Assembly (NCBI GenBank): GCA_006227775.1
Contig: SBFV01000012.1
Span: forward strand, 1-5,225
Direction: 5' to 3'
Source of the DNA: Gammaproteobacteria bacterium
Lineage (GTDB): Bacteria; Pseudomonadota; Gammaproteobacteria; Chromatiales; Chromatiaceae
Length of the DNA stretch: 5,225 nucleotides
Shown: in pieces, positions 1 to 5,225 of the stretch
Layout of the letters: each line of letters starts with the position of its first letter
Position numbering within the stretch: the stretch's first letter is position 1
Translations under genes and position numbers: made by a program
The notes under the pieces: generated by a model
The model's database searches: none
What the model was told of the DNA's origin: nothing
Seen by the model: only the letters and a program-made list of their open reading frames with translations

Positions 1-2274
1 GATCTTTGGGGTCAAAATCACCAGCAATTCCCTCCTGGAAGCCCGCTTGTTGTTATCGCTGAAAAGGGCACCAACCACCGGGATATTGGACAGGCCTGGA
101 ACCCCACCCTTGGAATCCTCATCCTGGTTTTCAATCAATCCACCCAAGACGACGGCCTGGCCGGACCTGACTGCCACATTGCTGGTGATTTGGCGCACGA
201 TAAAGGTCGGTGAGTTGATGTCAGAGGAATCCGTCTTCGACTGGGTGCTGACCTGTTGGTCAACATCCATCTGGACCATGCCTCCGGGGGTGACCCGTGG
301 CTTTACATCCAGCATGACCCCAGTATCTTTGTAGGAGATAGAGTTCAGGATATTGCTGTTGGTTTGGGTACTCTGTTGTTGTTGCGTCAGAATGGGTACC
401 TGCTGTCCAACTTGGATATGGGCCACCTGATTATCCCTGACCATTACCGAGGGAGATGACAAGACATTCAACAGACCTTGGGCCGCATAAAGATTCAGAT
501 TAGCTCTCACCAGAGATTCCGAGGTGATAACCGTCCAGTTGAATCCAGGCACCTTGGGACTAATGGGGGTTATAGGTACGGTGGTCTCGTTTTCGCCGAT
601 CTTGATCGTCTGGAGTGATTTTGCCGTGGTCAGAGAGGCATTGGAAATATCGTCACCAATCTTGCCGGTCAGGTGCCACTGTACGCCGTATTGTAGATCC
701 CCGCTCAAGGTAATCTCGACGAAGGTCGCCTCAATGAGAACCTGAAGTGGAACAATATCCAATTGCTTGAGGGCGTCGAGGATTTTCTTGTAATCTCGGG
801 GGCTCGATTTGATCAACAGAGAGTTGTTGGTCACATCGGCGACGACACTTACCGGCGAGGTCATCTCTATCGTCCCAGTAACACCCTGCCCCGAGCCTTG
901 GGTCGTGCCCAAGCCCGTCTGTCTGCCTCCAAACTTGCCCGCGCCGAGTTTGCCCGTACCCAGGGTGCCGCCAGGCAAATTGCCCGTCGCTCCCGTAACC
1001 TGAAAGGATGCTGGCGTGCTGGGGGAGGACTTGCCGCTGGCTGTGCCCAAACCCGGTGCTACCGAGCCCACCGCCTTTTTCATCCCCTGGTTGCCCCCTC
1101 CTGAAAAGAGACCGAGCAGGCTGCTCGCCATCAGTTCGGCGTCACCATGCTTGACCCGATAGACGAACAGGCGTTCATCCTCGTCACCCGCGGCGGCAGC
1201 GGCATCTAAGCGTTCGATCCAGACCCTAGCCTGGGCTAGGTATTTTTCCTGGGGAGACACGACGAGTACGCTCCTGGCGCTATCCACGGGTACAAAGCGA
1301 AAGATCCCTTTCATCGGGTTTCCGCCCTCATCAGCGAGCAATGCCTCCAGTTGCCCTACCAGGTCCTTGGGATTGGCATACTCCAGCGTGAAGAATCCTA
1401 CCGAGAGGCCCGCCATCCAATCGACGTCAAATACCTGTATGGTGTCCAGCAGATTGCGTATTTCCGGCCCAGTACCGGCAAGAATCAGAAGGTTACGGGT
1501 ATTGTCGGCTCGGATGATACTGCCCTCCGGCGCGAGAGGTTCGAGGATCTTGCTCATTTCCTCGGCACCAATGTAGCGGAGGGGTATCACCTGGACGTTA
1601 TAGCCGGCGGGCAAGGCTTTGGACACCTGACCAAGCTGAGGTACAACCCGACCACGAATCGCGTTGGCGAGAGGGACCACTTCGTAGGTACCAGCGTTAT
1701 CCACCAAGGCGGCATTGTTCATCCGCAGAAGAGTTTCCAGGGTCGGTATCAGGGCGCTTCGGGACAGTGGCCGCCCAGTTTCCAGAGACGCAGTGCCCGT
1801 GACACCGGGGTCAAGCACGTAATTCACCCCCAGGATATCGCCAAGGATAACCTTCACCACCTCACGGATATCGGTACCATCGAAATTCAGGGTGATGTCG
1901 CCGGGGGTCGTATCCACGCTGGGTCTTTCCACCCTGCTGACAAAGGTTCCCGTGCCAGGCATTACCTTATTCTTGATCGCTGGGGGTTTTTTTCCATCTT
2001 CACCTAACCTGATCCCTGAGGTCTCCACGGTTCCGGCGTCTTCCTTGGCCTCCCGACCCAGCAAGGGGGTGATAACATCCCCCTCGGTGGCATTAACCCT
2101 TACGGTTGGGTCCCAGAAGGAACGCTCGCAACCGGTCGTAATGACCAGCAATAGCGCCAAGGTTACCAATTTAATATGGAACCCAGTCCTGGGAGGAGAT
2201 GGTTCCCTTAAGTTGCTTGCCATTGCTTTCGATCCGGTCGTTAAGGACTCCAGGAGTCCATTGAAGAGGAGCAT
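1..2274 (-). CDS. gspD: Outer-membrane secretin GspD, lipoprotein type, 3' end beyond window
   Basis: The frame is open for 758 codons from ATG 2274 to the left edge with no stop. GspD forms the multimeric outer-membrane channel through which folded exoproteins leave the periplasm. What is seen: an N-terminal extension, a hydrophobic segment ending in a probable lipobox (VITTGC, Cys 49, followed by Glu); an N0 domain (about 126-205, ITLNFDGTDIREVVKVIL); N1 (about 225-285); N2 (about 292-357); N3 (about 367-506), interrupted by a Gly/Thr/Ser-rich insert (391-467); and a secretin domain from about 508 (PLQVLIEATFVEI) through VGQQVPI (622-628) to the signature VPGLSNIPVVGALF (725-738) and ELLVILTPKI at the edge. 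Only the extreme C-terminus is missing. An alternative start is ATG 2223, giving a more usual signal-peptide length; neither start has a strong ribosome site, and 2274 is favoured only by its closeness to the upstream stop. Confidence 0.93.
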   Translation of the reverse strand, partial: MLLFNGLLESLTTGSKAMASNLREPSPPRTGFHIKLVTLALLLVITTGCERSFWDPTVRVNATEGDVITPLLGREAKEDAGTVETSGIRLGEDGKKPPAIKNKVMPGTGTFVSRVERPSVDTTPGDITLNFDGTDIREVVKVILGDILGVNYVLDPGVTGTASLETGRPLSRSALIPTLETLLRMNNAALVDNAGTYEVVPLANAIRGRVVPQLGQVSKALPAGYNVQVIPLRYIGAEEMSKILEPLAPEGSIIRADNTRNLLILAGTGPEIRNLLDTIQVFDVDWMAGLSVGFFTLEYANPKDLVGQLEALLADEGGNPMKGIFRFVPVDSARSVLVVSPQEKYLAQARVWIERLDAAAAAGDEDERLFVYRVKHGDAELMASSLLGLFSGGGNQGMKKAVGSVAPGLGTASGKSSPSTPASFQVTGATGNLPGGTLGTGKLGAGKFGGRQTGLGTTQGSGQGVTGTIEMTSPVSVVADVTNNSLLIKSSPRDYKKILDALKQLDIVPLQVLIEATFVEITLSGDLQYGVQWHLTGKIGDDISNASLTTAKSLQTIKIGENETTVPITPISPKVPGFNWTVITSESLVRANLNLYAAQGLLNVLSSPSVMVRDNQVAHIQVGQQVPILTQQQQSTQTNSNILNSISYKDTGVMLDVKPRVTPGGMVQMDVDQQVSTQSKTDSSDINSPTFIVRQITSNVAVRSGQAVVLGGLIENQDEDSKGGVPGLSNIPVVGALFSDNNKRASRRELLVILTPKI
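874..1104 (-). other. Gly/Thr/Ser-rich low-complexity insert in the GspD N3 domain
   Basis: Residues about 391-467 of GspD interrupt the N3 domain between the strand ending LLGLFSG and the strand beginning TIEMTSPVSVVAD. The insert is low-complexity, and its second half has an irregular G-x-G-K pattern (GTLGTGKLGAGKFGG). N3 domains of GspD commonly hold a Gly/Ser-rich loop that projects into the channel lumen near the constriction. At about 77 residues this one looks longer than usual by my recollection. The reading frame is intact through it. Confidence 0.6.
2119..2172 (-). other. Lipoprotein signal segment of GspD
   Basis: Codons 35-52 of the gspD frame encode a Lys, a hydrophobic core (LVTLALLLVI) and TTGC, then ERS. 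This resembles a signal peptidase II site, although Thr at -3 departs from the usual Leu/Val/Ile. Glu, not Asp, follows the Cys, which is compatible with Lol sorting to the outer membrane. A lipidated secretin may reach the outer membrane without a separate pilotin; that is inference. Confidence 0.6.
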
Positions 2275-2279
2275 GCCTT

Positions 2280-2951
2280 TCAGGGTGTATTTCGGGTTAG
2301 ATTAGCCCCGGGGGCTGAAGGCGATCTCATCCTGGTTGTGGTTGAGGGTGGCCTTTGTCCCGCCTGCCTGTTGGTGGCAGGAGAACGATTGGCAGGAGGA
2401 CGCGCTGGATTCCGCCGTTCTCCTCGCGGTGATGGGGTGGGAACTGGTGTCTCATGCTGGCTAAAATTCCGTAAGACCAACCTATCCGATCCGCCTTGTC
2501 CTTCCATCTCCACCTCATCATTCGAGATACGTTTTACCTTCCACCCCTCTAGTTCGTCTCCGAGCTGAACTTTCTGTGGCTTGGGGTGATTAGGTGTGAT
2601 GATCCATGCGATGGCGCCGGCAGGGGTTATGATCACCGCGCTAAGATCGAGATTTTCCAGCGGTACTTCCGCCACTGGCACCTCCGGAACCGCTAAATCC
2701 CCCGGCGCTTCCTCCTCTGGCGGGCGCCTTCCAGTCAGAAACAAGGGCCGCTCGGTCACGGAGACATAGTCATCCTTATCGAGCAGGGGTACCAGAAGCA
2801 CTTGTGATTCAGGCTGCTTGACATCAGGAGCTTGTCCTGGCCCCTCCGCACGCGTGTCGAGGACGCCTCCCCGCGAAGGTGGCCAGTCTCGCCATTGCCA
2901 GACGATGACCGCGACCAAGGCCAGACAGATCAGCCCCAACACACCCTTCAC
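2280..2951 (-). CDS. GspC-like HR-domain protein without PDZ (often annotated GspN)
   Basis: This 223-residue protein starts at a GTG with a good Shine-Dalgarno. It has a very short cytoplasmic tip, one membrane helix (about 3-20), and a periplasmic linker with ERPLFLTGRRPP (67-78). That motif resembles the 'sRPlF...RRP' element preceding the homology region (HR) of GspC. A compact beta domain follows (about 99-162): LDLSAVIITPAGAIAWI, then VQLGDELEGWKVKRI, matching the HR/PilP pattern 'L.GvI......a.i......v..Gd...gw.v..I'. In GspC the HR domain binds the N0 domain of the secretin, so this protein probably links the inner-membrane platform to GspD, encoded next door 5 bases downstream. It lacks the coiled coil or PDZ domain of classical GspC. 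Instead it ends in about 57 residues rich in Pro, Arg, Ser and Thr (167-223), probably disordered. No symbol is given because gspC and gspN are both used for such proteins. Confidence 0.75.
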   Translation of the reverse strand: MKGVLGLICLALVAVIVWQWRDWPPSRGGVLDTRAEGPGQAPDVKQPESQVLLVPLLDKDDYVSVTERPLFLTGRRPPEEEAPGDLAVPEVPVAEVPLENLDLSAVIITPAGAIAWIITPNHPKPQKVQLGDELEGWKVKRISNDEVEMEGQGGSDRLVLRNFSQHETPVPTPSPRGERRNPARPPANRSPATNRQAGQRPPSTTTRMRSPSAPGANLTRNTP

Positions 2952-3562
2952 CGGGAACCTCCCAAGGCATAGCCAAAAACATCGATCCGAATCGTCAATT
3001 CCTGCTGCACCTGAGGTTGGGGGTCATTGCGATTCCGCCTTCGGTCACGACGGGTGGTCGCACGCACCGAGAGTTGATCGACAAAGAGGAAAGGCCGCGC
3101 TTGTTCAATGTCGTAGAGGATATCCAGCAAGGCATTGGTGTCGCCTTGTATCTGAGCCCGCAACCGAACCCGGGAAGGCTGTTCATTCTGTTCGGCAGGC
3201 AAGAACTGGGAATTTACCAGTTTGGCCCCGGCTGTCTGGACCATCTCCTGGACTACGCTTTGTAGTTGGGCGCCCGCCAGCGCTTCCGTCGGGGCATCGA
3301 AATAGTAAGCCTTGATCTCTTCATTATTCCGCTCCCGCTCTAACTCGGCGCGTAACCGTGGAATGCTGGCCACGAGCCGCTGATAACGCTGGATCTGGTC
3401 CCCGCCCCCCTCGATCTCCGCGTCAAGATCCGCTATCCGCTGGTGCCAGGGGATACCGATGCCCAACAATATTGCCACGGGAAGGAGGAACAGGGTGAGC
3501 CAAGACAGGAGACACTTCACCCAACTCTTAGGGGCTTGGGTTCTGTAGGCAATGACGCTCAT
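2948..3562 (-). CDS. gspM: Type II secretion platform protein GspM (GspM-b type)
   Basis: This 204-residue protein starts at an ATG that overlaps the gspL stop by 4 bases. It has a short cytoplasmic N-terminus (MSVIAYRTQAPKSW), one membrane helix (about 17-36), a charged, probably coiled-coil segment (40-85, including QIQRYQRLVASIPRLRAELE), and a C-terminal periplasmic ferredoxin-like domain (about 95-200). Family-typical stretches are YYFDAPTEALAGAQLQ (86-101), where the 'l.g..la.a.LQ' pattern is common, then ALLDILYDIEQARPFLFVDQ (144-163) and a final strand LTIRIDVFGYAL (189-200). GspM pairs with GspL to form the inner-membrane platform. An unusual basic patch, RRDRRRNRND (171-180), sits in a loop between the last two strands. 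Its stop overlaps the next start by 4 bases. Assignment rests on topology, motifs and operon position. Confidence 0.85.
   Translation of the reverse strand: MSVIAYRTQAPKSWVKCLLSWLTLFLLPVAILLGIGIPWHQRIADLDAEIEGGGDQIQRYQRLVASIPRLRAELERERNNEEIKAYYFDAPTEALAGAQLQSVVQEMVQTAGAKLVNSQFLPAEQNEQPSRVRLRAQIQGDTNALLDILYDIEQARPFLFVDQLSVRATTRRDRRRNRNDPQPQVQQELTIRIDVFGYALGGSR
2958..2963 (-). promoter_or_regulatory. Shine-Dalgarno sequence for the GTG-initiated HR-domain gene
   Basis: The minus strand reads GGGAGG, 6 bases before the GTG at 2951, inside the end of gspM. This good match and spacing support the GTG as the true start of the downstream gene and its 4-base overlap with gspM. Confidence 0.6.
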
Positions 3563-4674
3563 GACCCGCCCGCCACCTTGCCGACCGTGAAACCGATGTG
3601 AAAACGTTCGCCTTGATCATTGCGCCCCTGGGTCACGGGAGATCTGAAGGTAACGCCTGAGAAGTCCGGGGCATTTTCCAGCAGACCGATCAGGGCCGCG
3701 GATTGCGTGGATTCACCCCGGATTTGTACCTCAGTGCCCTGAAATTCCAGATTTTCGACCCATGTGCCATCTGGCAGTCGATCGGTGAGTTCTCGCAGCA
3801 AGTCAATCATGGCTATCTGATTCGACTTACGTTCCAGCACAGCGATACTCCCCTTATGGGCAGACTCGATGGCCTCACGCAGGCTGTTAACCTCCGCCGC
3901 TTGTCCTCTGAGCCTGCCCAGTTCCTTGTTCTGAGCAGCGACCAGCTGCGTCTTTTGCCAGATGGGCGTTATTAGCACCGCCGTGATCAAGACTAATGCC
4001 AGCAAGCTGAGAAAGGTGTTCAGGCCCAGCAGATGCCCACGCCGACGCGGACGCAAAGCATCGGGCAGGAGGTTGGCGGAAGGCCAGGCCCCAGGCCAGG
4101 TCAGACGGTCGACCGGAGCGCCCGCCGCCCGCATGCGCTCCAACCAGGGTTGCACCACTTCACGGCGACACAGAACCAGTTCCAGGCTAAGCCGGTCGCC
4201 TTTCCCCCCCTCGCCCACCAAGCGAAAGTCATAAAAGATCTGATCGGGATTGAATGGGGTAAGGCGATCCATCTCATACCCAAGTACCTGGCGTAGGTTA
4301 CTACGCGCTTGGCTGGGGAGGGATAGTTGACGCGAAACGATCCAATCCGCGGGCAACTCGATCCGAGAGCGTGGTTCCCCTTCCCGATTGCCTTTTATCA
4401 GGGCTCCCAGAGCGGTGAAGTCTCGGCCCTCCAACTCGGTCAAGATCTTGCGTTCCTGCCCATCGTCTTGGCATAGCAACGCCCGATCTGCCTTGAGTAC
4501 CAAGGTCAAGCATCTATCCCGCGGTGCTATCAGCCTGGCCAACCCATCGGGCAGGCAACTCGCAAGCAGGTAGCGCCAACGCAGCAGCCCTTCGGCCAGT
4601 GACAACCCTTGGCTCAGCGATTGTGGCCATGGGAAAGATAGGGAAAGGGAGGAAAAGAAGGGCATCAGCGGCAA
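3559..4674 (-). CDS. gspL: PilN/GspL-type inner-membrane platform protein of the T2SS
   Basis: The protein (371 residues from a TTG at 4674, 368 from the ATG at 4665, which I consider the likelier start; neither has a clear Shine-Dalgarno) is a bitopic platform component. What is seen: a cytoplasmic half (about 1-213) containing the GspL-like stretch LPADWIVSRQLSLP (107-120), then NLRQVLGYEMDRLTPF (126-141) and DQIFYDFRLV (144-153); one membrane helix (about 216-239); a coiled-coil-like segment rich in Q, E, L and R (240-285); and a periplasmic ferredoxin-like PilN domain (about 287-367) with LLRELTDRLPDGTWVENLEF. In the family, the cytoplasmic part contacts the GspE ATPase and the periplasmic part pairs with GspM. 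The cytoplasmic part is shorter than the full actin-like domain of classical GspL, and databases may label such proteins 'PilN domain-containing'. The TGA stop overlaps the gspM ATG by 4 bases, which suggests translational coupling. Confidence 0.85.
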   Translation of the reverse strand: MPLMPFFSSLSLSFPWPQSLSQGLSLAEGLLRWRYLLASCLPDGLARLIAPRDRCLTLVLKADRALLCQDDGQERKILTELEGRDFTALGALIKGNREGEPRSRIELPADWIVSRQLSLPSQARSNLRQVLGYEMDRLTPFNPDQIFYDFRLVGEGGKGDRLSLELVLCRREVVQPWLERMRAAGAPVDRLTWPGAWPSANLLPDALRPRRRGHLLGLNTFLSLLALVLITAVLITPIWQKTQLVAAQNKELGRLRGQAAEVNSLREAIESAHKGSIAVLERKSNQIAMIDLLRELTDRLPDGTWVENLEFQGTEVQIRGESTQSAALIGLLENAPDFSGVTFRSPVTQGRNDQGERFHIGFTVGKVAGGS

Positions 4675-4677
4675 ACT

Positions 4678-4803
4678 TCAACTCAGTTTCGAGCCATGGC
4701 GCAATGGGAAAGACAAAATAATACCACCCTGACTGAGCAAACCTATCAATTGCGGATCAACCATCCTGGCGGTGATGCCCAACATCAGGAGCATGATTGA
4801 CAA
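4678..4803 (-). CDS. Possible small hydrophobic protein between gspK and gspL (tentative)
   Basis: A short frame runs from TTG at 4803 (41 residues) or ATG at 4794 (38 residues) to TGA at 4678-4680. It begins with a hydrophobic run (LSIMLLMLGITA) and has a second hydrophobic stretch (LIGLLSQGGIILSF), so a membrane peptide is conceivable. AGGAGAG lies about 9 bases before the TTG. The frame is also open a little further upstream, to a TGA near 4828, and the strong AGGAGG at 4838-4843 feeds a different frame. Skipping one base in the GA-rich tract around 4809-4818 would join the ATG at 4834 or 4828 to this hydrophobic frame, giving a protein of about 51 residues. It lies in the same frame as the following gspL-like gene, separated by a single TGA. 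I do not recognise the peptide as any known T2SS component. It could be a real small gene, a frameshifted remnant, or chance. Confidence 0.2.
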   Translation of the reverse strand: MSIMLLMLGITARMVDPQLIGLLSQGGIILSFPLRHGSKLS

Positions 4804-4837
4804 CCCGATCTCTCTCCTGACATCTCATTGTCATTAT

Positions 4838-4843
4838 CCTCCT
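4838..4843 (-). promoter_or_regulatory. Strong Shine-Dalgarno sequence between gspK and gspL
   Basis: The minus strand reads AGGAGG here, a full match to the anti-Shine-Dalgarno core, shortly after the gspK stop. ATG codons follow on the minus strand at 4834 (3 bases away, too close) and 4828 (9 bases away, good spacing). Both open a frame that stops after about 20 codons (TGA at about 4768). The site is more than 160 bases from the gspL start, so it does not serve that gene directly. It implies that something is, or once was, translated from here. Confidence 0.5.
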
Positions 4844-4866
4844 GTAGCCACCTTGGGTGCATGAAA

Positions 4867-5225
4867 CTACTCATCTTCCGTGATCAAGGCATAACGCCGC
4901 CAGAGTACAGTTACCGGCGACGGCGATCCCGCTTCAACCTTTGTCAACGCCTGCATAGCACGATAGGCTCCACCCGGTCCCTGCCAACGTACCGTGATAC
5001 GATAGAGTGGTCCTCCCCTTCCTACGACGGGAGTCTGCTGACCCATAACCTCAGCCTCTTGAGCCAGTCTATCCTCCATTTCTTCCAGGCCGATCCCTTG
5101 CAGCGCAGCTTGTACCAAGGGGGGGGCGAAATCCGGCACCGGACTAGCCTGTCCAGAATAGACGGTCAAAGCAGGCGCCAGGGCACGAAAATATTCCTTT
5201 TTAAATCCGATTAGTTGGCGCAATT
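4867..5225 (-). CDS. gspK: Type II secretion minor pseudopilin GspK, C-terminal fragment
   Basis: This is the C-terminal 118 visible residues of a gene that enters from the right edge; the first complete codon is a TTG read here as an internal leucine, and the gene ends in TAG. GspK is the large minor pseudopilin that, with GspI and GspJ, caps the tip of the T2SS pseudopilus in the periplasm. What is seen: the motif ALTVYSGQ (about visible residues 17-25), followed by DFAPPLVQAALQGI (31-44), which matches the family pattern of a 'tvySg' strand, then 'Ap..vl.al.g'. Near the end is GRGGPLYRITVRW (68-80), matching the conserved 'g..Yri.v' strand, and then a terminal strand TVLWRRYAL. The N-terminal methylation segment and most of the body lie outside the window, so length cannot be judged. 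Position directly before the gspL-like gene supports the call. Family assignment is from recognised motifs, not a search. Confidence 0.85.
   Translation of the reverse strand, partial: LRQLIGFKKEYFRALAPALTVYSGQASPVPDFAPPLVQAALQGIGLEEMEDRLAQEAEVMGQQTPVVGRGGPLYRITVRWQGPGGAYRAMQALTKVEAGSPSPVTVLWRRYALITEDE

Noticed and set aside
374..386. A short GTT/CAA triplet run
   Set aside because: It encodes only four glutamines in a polar loop of the secretin domain; too short to count as a repeat or phase-variable tract.
763..1104. A 113-codon plus-strand frame rich in Ala and Arg
   Set aside because: It is the antisense shadow of the low-complexity GspD insert; its composition follows from the GC-rich Gly/Thr codons on the other strand.
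1351..2007. A 218-codon open frame on the plus strand
   Set aside because: It lies wholly antisense to gspD, whose minus-strand frame is intact and encodes recognisable secretin domains. The plus-strand translation resembles no family I know.
1..2274. Suspicion that gspD was broken, since no complete minus-strand frame closes in this region
   Set aside because: Reading the minus strand codon by codon from 2274 to 1 gave 758 codons with no stop; the gene simply runs off the window.
2818..3315. A 165-codon plus-strand frame spanning gspM and the HR gene
   Set aside because: It crosses the junction of two well-supported minus-strand genes and has no domain-like features.
4700..4755. Possible internal promoter before gspL (minus-strand TTGATA and a downstream TATTAT)
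   Set aside because: The spacing between the two hexamers is about 20 bases, too long for a good sigma-70 promoter, and such matches are expected by chance in this AT-richer patch.

Overview
The window carries one contiguous block of type II secretion system (T2SS) genes, all on the minus strand, from a Gram-negative and almost certainly proteobacterial organism. The evidence for that is a lipoprotein secretin for the outer membrane plus inner-membrane platform proteins. Base composition looks moderately GC-rich by eye, and I cannot name the genus. In transcription order (right to left) the genes are: the C-terminal end of the minor pseudopilin GspK (4867-5225, cut by the window edge), a PilN/GspL-type platform protein (3559-4674), GspM of the short 'GspM-b' type (2948-3562), a small bitopic protein with a GspC-like HR domain but no PDZ domain (2280-2951; databases often call such proteins GspN), and the outer-membrane secretin GspD (1-2274, running off the left edge with its secretin domain nearly complete).

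The last four genes are tightly packed: two 4-base stop/start overlaps, then a 5-base gap before gspD. This suggests translational coupling within one operon. The gene order K-L-M-(C/N)-D, with the secretin downstream of the platform genes, differs from the classical gspC-D-E-F-G-H-I-J-K-L-M order. The components also lean toward type IV pilus architecture: GspL has a PilN-like periplasmic half, and the HR protein resembles a PilP/GspC hybrid without PDZ.

Together the products would form a trans-envelope machine. GspK caps the pseudopilus tip. GspL and GspM form the inner-membrane platform that would contact the assembly ATPase and the pseudopilus. The HR protein links the inner membrane to the periplasmic N0 domain of GspD. 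GspD forms the outer-membrane channel and probably carries its own lipid anchor.

The only stretch not explained by a confident gene is the 192 bases between gspK and gspL (4675-4866). It holds a strong Shine-Dalgarno sequence followed by short overlapping reading frames, one of them hydrophobic and possibly a frame-disrupted small membrane protein. No RNA genes, mobile elements, CRISPR arrays or convincing terminators were seen. I found no sign of a wholly new system. The points of interest are the non-canonical composition, the low-complexity insert in GspD, and the gspK-gspL gap.
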